A program made the translations under genes and the position numbers. A model generated the notes under the pieces. That model ran no database searches, was not told where the DNA came from, and worked only from the letters and a program-made list of their open reading frames with translations. Shown here in pieces: positions 60,423 through 64,000 of a stretch of 64,000 nucleotides of DNA. Position 1 is the first letter of the stretch. Every line of letters starts with the position of its first letter. The stretch comes from Mycobacterium alsense (GTDB lineage: Bacteria > Actinomycetota > Actinomycetes > Mycobacteriales > Mycobacteriaceae). Where the stretch lies: contig NZ_MVHD01000026.1 of NCBI RefSeq assembly GCF_002086635.1, forward strand, positions 1-64,000, in the 5' to 3' direction.

Positions 60423-61729
60423 CTCGTCTTCGGCATCGGGATGCCCTCGCTGGCCGCGAACTGCGCGTCCTCCTCGGACGCCAGGCCGATCGACACCACC
60501 GACCGGTCGAACAGCGCGTCGGTCAAATAGGCCAGCGAGACGGCCCACCGGTTGACCCCCCGTGGGATCGCGTAGAGGTGATAGGCGCGGGTCACGGCCT
60601 TGGCGGGCAACCCCGACAGGTGCACATTGAGCGGGTTGGCCACCGCGTATCCGGGGCCCAGGTCGACCACCAGGCCCAGGTTGCGGTGTTTGTACCGCTT
60701 GCTGGCGCCGTAGCCGAGGCTGGCGGCCACGTTCCGGGCGAGCACCTTGCCCTGGCGGGTGGCGTGCTGCGCGGTGGGTGGGGTGACCTTCCCGGGTTGC
60801 GTCAGGTCGGGGACCGCCGCGGCGTCGCCCGCGGCAAAGACGCCCGCGTGGCCGGGCACCTGCAGGTCGGGCTGGACCTTGAGCCGGCCCCGTTCCGTCG
60901 GCAGTCCCAGCTCCTGGATCAGCGGGGCCCCGGTGACCCCCGTCACCCAGGCGAGGGTATGGGTGTCGATGCGTGAATCGTCGCTGAGCACAACGTGATC
61001 CGCGTGCGCTTCCTTGAGGGTGGTGCCGAGCCGGACGTCGATGCCCCGGCGGCGCAGCACCCCGAGGGCGGCGTCGCCCAGCTTGCGCCCGACCTCGGGC
61101 ATGACCTGTTCGGCGGTGTCCAGCAGCAAAAACTTGACCTCGGCGGCGTCGAAACCCATCTGTTTGGCCGCGGCGTCGGCCAGGGCCCGCAACTGGGCAA
61201 CCAGTTCGGTGCCCGAATACGACGCGCCGACCACCACGACGGTGCGCCGGGCCGCCGCCACCTTCGGGTCGTCCTCGATGTTGGCCAGCTCGAGCTGCTC
61301 GACGACGTGGTCGCGCAGGTAGAGGGCCTCGGCGGTGGTCTTCAGTCCCCGCGCGTGCCTCGAAAGGCCGGGCACGTCGAACAGCCGCGTCACCGACCCC
61401 GGGGTGAGCACCAGCCGATCCCAGGACATGTGGTGGCTGCGCTCTTCGGGATCCCGATAGGTCAGGGTGCGCCGCGCGAAATCCACGCCGTCGACCCGGC
61501 CACGCACGGCGCGGACGCCCTTGAGCGTGTTGGCCAGGGGCATCGCGACGAAGCGCGCGTCGACGACGCCGCCGGCGACGTCGGGCAGCAGCGGGGTGTA
61601 GAGCATGTAGTCGACCGGGGAGATCATCGTGACGGAGACCGGCGCGCGTCGCCGCTCGAGGATGCGGGTCAGGCGCCGCGCGCAGGTGAATCCGGTGAAG
61701 CCACTGCCGACGATCACGATCGAGGTCAT
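60419..61729 (-). CDS. NDH-2-like FAD-dependent NAD(P)H dehydrogenase
   Basis: 436 residues. Two dinucleotide-binding motifs: IVIVGSGFTGFTCARRL (FAD, N-terminus) and TVVVVGASYSGTELVAQL (NADH, about residue 160). VFAAGDAAAVPDLTQPGK and PPTAQHATRQGKVLARNV are typical of type II NADH dehydrogenases. A C-terminal amphipathic segment (YHLYAIPRGVNRWAVSLAYLTDALF) would hold it at the membrane. Shorter than the main M. tuberculosis Ndh, so probably a paralogue. ATG 61729 is the first codon consistent with the FAD motif position. Confidence 0.87.
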   Translation of the reverse strand: MTSIVIVGSGFTGFTCARRLTRILERRRAPVSVTMISPVDYMLYTPLLPDVAGGVVDARFVAMPLANTLKGVRAVRGRVDGVDFARRTLTYRDPEERSHHMSWDRLVLTPGSVTRLFDVPGLSRHARGLKTTAEALYLRDHVVEQLELANIEDDPKVAAARRTVVVVGASYSGTELVAQLRALADAAAKQMGFDAAEVKFLLLDTAEQVMPEVGRKLGDAALGVLRRRGIDVRLGTTLKEAHADHVVLSDDSRIDTHTLAWVTGVTGAPLIQELGLPTERGRLKVQPDLQVPGHAGVFAAGDAAAVPDLTQPGKVTPPTAQHATRQGKVLARNVAASLGYGASKRYKHRNLGLVVDLGPGYAVANPLNVHLSGLPAKAVTRAYHLYAIPRGVNRWAVSLAYLTDALFDRSVVSIGLASEEDAQFAASEGIPMPKTS

Positions 61730-62000
61730 CGACGCAGTGTAACGATCGGGTGGCCCGCCGTCACAAGTCGGCGTCCGGAGCGCGCGGTTATCACATTGGG
61801 CCACAACGGTTCTCACGTACGAATCGTCCTGGGGGGCGGGAGAATTCCGGTTCGCTTTCGGTGGGGGCCCGGCCCGGCCGACCGGCAACGGTCCGTCTGG
61901 GGTTTGCACTTCGTTCTGTGGCCAATAGACTTCGTATATGCGCTGACACGTCGGATCGTTCGGTGCGGCGTGACAAAGAGTAAGCGGGGCGGTGATTGCG
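61730..62000. other. Divergent intergenic region
   Basis: 271 bases between the NDH-2-like and GAF-ANTAR genes. A short AT-richer stretch (CTTCGTATATGCG, near 61930) could hold a promoter. Nothing else is recognised. Confidence 0.35.
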
Positions 62001-62723
62001 ATGCCGGGGAGCCAACACACGATCGCGACCCGACTGGCGGGCCTGATCGCCGACCTCGAGCGCCACGGCACGGAGACCAGCGTGGGGCTGCGCCAACTCG
62101 TCGACAGCGGCGCCCGGCACGTGGCGGGCTGCCAGTACGCGGGGATCACCCTGGCCGACGAGTCCAAAATCGTCACCAACGTTGTTGCCACGCACCGCTA
62201 TCCGATCATCCTGGACTCGATCCAGAACCGGTACGGGGAGGGGCCCTGCCTGGAGCCCGGCTGGCAGCACCACATGATGCACGTCGAGGACCTCAGCGTC
62301 GACCGGCGCTGGCCGCGCTATCAGCGCCACGCGCTGGCGCACACTCCGATCCGCTCGATCCTGTCCTACGAGCTGTCCGTCGACCGCACCAGCATGGCGG
62401 CGCTCAACTTCTACGCCGACCACCCCCACGCCTTCAGCGGGGAATCGCTGGAGCTCGGCGGCGTCTTCGCCACGCACGTCGCGCTGGCGTGGTCGATGAT
62501 GCGCCGCGAGGACCAGTTCCGCAGTGCGCTGGCGTCACGCGACATCATCGGTCAGGCCAAGGGCGTGATCATGGAACGCTTCAACCTCGACGCGGTCGAA
62601 GCGTTCGAACTGCTGTCCCGGCTGTCGCAGAAGTCCAACACCAAGCTGATCGAGATCGCCAGGTCGCTGATCGACTCCGAACACCCGCTCAAGAGCCCCC
62701 GTCGGACCGAGCGCGGCGCGTAA
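62001..62723 (+). CDS. GAF-ANTAR regulator
   Basis: 240 residues. A GAF domain (about 20-165) with GARHVAGCQYAGITLADESKIVTNVVATHRYP, YGEGPCLEPGWQHHMMHVEDLSVDRRWPRY and MAALNFYADHPHAFSGESLELG is followed by an ANTAR domain DIIGQAKGVIMERFNLDAVEAFELLSRLSQKSNTKLIEIARSLI. It is the second ANTAR regulator within 4 kb. GTG 61992 is an alternative start three codons upstream. The signal sensed is unknown. Confidence 0.88.
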   Translation: MPGSQHTIATRLAGLIADLERHGTETSVGLRQLVDSGARHVAGCQYAGITLADESKIVTNVVATHRYPIILDSIQNRYGEGPCLEPGWQHHMMHVEDLSVDRRWPRYQRHALAHTPIRSILSYELSVDRTSMAALNFYADHPHAFSGESLELGGVFATHVALAWSMMRREDQFRSALASRDIIGQAKGVIMERFNLDAVEAFELLSRLSQKSNTKLIEIARSLIDSEHPLKSPRRTERGA

Positions 62724-62763
62724 CGGCGTTTCGCTCGGCGCGGGGCGGGTATGCGCCTCGCAC

Positions 62764-63945
62764 ATGAAAGCCGTCACGTGGCAGGGCAAACGCGACGTCC
62801 GTGTGGAGTCGGTGCCCGACCCGAAGATCGAACATCCCACCGACGCCATCATCGAGGTCACCTCGACCAACATCTGCGGGTCCGATCTGCACCTCTATGA
62901 GATCCTCGGCGCCTTCATGAAGGCCGGGGACATCCTGGGGCACGAACCCATGGGAATCGTCCGCGAGGTCGGCGGCGAAACGGGCGATCTGCGGGTCGGC
63001 GACCGCGTCGTCATCCCGTTCCAGATCTCCTGCGGCCATTGCCGCATGTGCGACGAGCGGCTCTACACCCAATGCGAAACCACCCAGGTGCGCGACCAGG
63101 GCATGGGGGCGGCGCTGTTCGGCTACTCGGAGCTCTACGGCGAGGTCCCCGGCGGCCAGGCCGAATTCCTGCGCGTCCCGCAGGCCCAGTTCACCCACAT
63201 CAAAGTGCCTGTGGGCCCGCCGGATTCGCGGTTTGTCTACCTTTCCGACGTGCTGCCGACGGCGTGGCAGGCGGTGGCCTACGCCGACATCCCGGAGGGG
63301 GGGTCGGTGACCGTCCTGGGCCTGGGGCCGATCGGCGACATGGCCGCGCGCATCGCCGACCATCTCGGCTACCGGGTCATCGCCGTAGACCTGGTGCCCG
63401 AGCGCCTCGCGCGGGCCGCCGGGCGCGGCATCCACACGATCGACCTGGGCCGGCTCGATGGTCCGCTGGGTGACGCGATCCGGGACCTGACCGACGGGCG
63501 GGGCACCGACGCGGTGATCGACGCGGTGGGCATGGAGGCCCACGGCTCCCCGGTCGCCAAGCTCGCCCAACAGGCGAGCGGCATGTTGCCGGACGCGCTG
63601 GGCAAGCGACTCATGCAGACCGCGGGCGTCGACCGGCTTTCCGCCCTGTATTCCGCCATCGACGCCGTGCGGCGCGGCGGAACGATCTCGCTGATCGGCG
63701 TCTACGGGGGGATGGCCGACCCCCTGCCGATGCTCACCCTCTTCGACAAGCAGCTGACCCTGCGGATGGGGCAGGCCAACGTGAAGCGGTGGGTCGACGA
63801 CATCATGCCGCTGCTCGGCGACGACGACCCGCTCGGCGTCGACACCTTCGCCACGCACGTGCTGCCCCTCGACCAGGCCCCGCATGCCTACGAGATCTTC
63901 CAGAAGAAGCAGGATGGTGCCGTCAAGGTCATCCTGAAACCCTGA
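62764..63945 (+). CDS. Zinc-dependent alcohol dehydrogenase (formaldehyde-dehydrogenase-like)
   Basis: 393 residues of the medium-chain dehydrogenase family. Catalytic zinc residues are in TNICGSDLHLY (Cys) and LGHEPMGIVREVG (His, Glu); structural zinc in CGHCRMCDERLYTQC. The NAD motif is VTVLGLGPIGDMAARIADHLG. The SGMLPDALGKRLMQTAGVDRL insertion and length resemble the glutathione-independent formaldehyde dehydrogenase group. ATG 62764 begins MKAVTWQGKRDVRVESV as in the family. Substrate in vivo unknown. Confidence 0.88.
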   Translation: MKAVTWQGKRDVRVESVPDPKIEHPTDAIIEVTSTNICGSDLHLYEILGAFMKAGDILGHEPMGIVREVGGETGDLRVGDRVVIPFQISCGHCRMCDERLYTQCETTQVRDQGMGAALFGYSELYGEVPGGQAEFLRVPQAQFTHIKVPVGPPDSRFVYLSDVLPTAWQAVAYADIPEGGSVTVLGLGPIGDMAARIADHLGYRVIAVDLVPERLARAAGRGIHTIDLGRLDGPLGDAIRDLTDGRGTDAVIDAVGMEAHGSPVAKLAQQASGMLPDALGKRLMQTAGVDRLSALYSAIDAVRRGGTISLIGVYGGMADPLPMLTLFDKQLTLRMGQANVKRWVDDIMPLLGDDDPLGVDTFATHVLPLDQAPHAYEIFQKKQDGAVKVILKP

Positions 63946-64000
63946 AAACGACTAGCGCACAACGCTTTCCGTTTGCCAACCGGACGGCAGTTTGAGGGTG

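Noticed and set aside
1..64000. CRISPR array, insertion sequence, integrase or phage genes
   Set aside because: Looked for regularly spaced repeats, transposase motifs and integrase-like proteins; none seen. Only short tandem duplications and the three 23-base elements were found.

Overview
The window is from a Mycobacterium, most likely a non-tuberculous species. Evidence: high GC with GTG/TTG starts, a close hspX/acr homologue, a DevR (DosR)/DevS pair, a homologue of the M. leprae 18-kDa antigen, several F420-type luciferase-like oxidoreductases and ANTAR regulators. Species cannot be fixed by eye. All family assignments come from reading motifs and remembered homologues; no search was run.

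Layout. (1) 1-17.9 kb is an accessory catabolic/redox region: the tail of an F420/luciferase-like enzyme, a cupin, an FAD oxidoreductase and methyltransferase pair, a cis-CaaD-like tautomerase, a TetR repressor with matching palindromes on both sides of its gene, a large LuxR-family ATPase regulator (LAL), an SDR whose catalytic Tyr is Cys, a UbiX-UbiD-luciferase-like operon, and a GlxA/AraC regulator diverging from an HD-domain protein and a frameshifted cupin. Three copies of a 23-base element with a fixed downstream architecture lie before the tautomerase gene, the SDR gene and the UbiX/UbiD operon. (2) An initiator tRNA-Met followed by a strong intrinsic terminator (17.94-18.06 kb) marks the boundary. 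(3) 18.1-58.7 kb is a very dense DosR (hypoxia/dormancy) regulon: three Acg-type nitroreductases, an Rv1733c-like membrane protein, a four-subunit group-3b-type NiFe hydrogenase with its protease, a membrane trypsin-like protease ending in a zinc ribbon, an acyl-CoA ligase, an SRPBCC-like protein, a site-2 protease with CBS domains, a CtpF-like P-type ATPase, hspX, an Rv2030c-like fusion, pfkB, five universal stress proteins, devR, devS, a GNAT enzyme, a SpoIIAA-like protein, an otsB1-like fusion, an Rv2004c-like kinase, PEP synthase, two ketoacyl-synthase-III-like proteins and a Tgs1-like acyltransferase. Palindromes of the form GGNC-N4-GNCC lie before most of these transcription units. (4) 58.7-64 kb holds a PAS-ANTAR protein, Hsp18 with a divergent MerR/HspR-like regulator, an NDH-2-like dehydrogenase, a GAF-ANTAR protein and a zinc alcohol dehydrogenase.

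How the parts fit. In region 3 the two-component system would switch on reductant disposal (hydrogenase, nitroreductases), ion transport, stress proteins, trehalose and PEP metabolism, and storage-lipid synthesis. Region 1 looks like separately regulated degradation of one or more aromatic or unsaturated acids. Its shared promoter element, LAL regulator and paired TetR operators are the least familiar material here.
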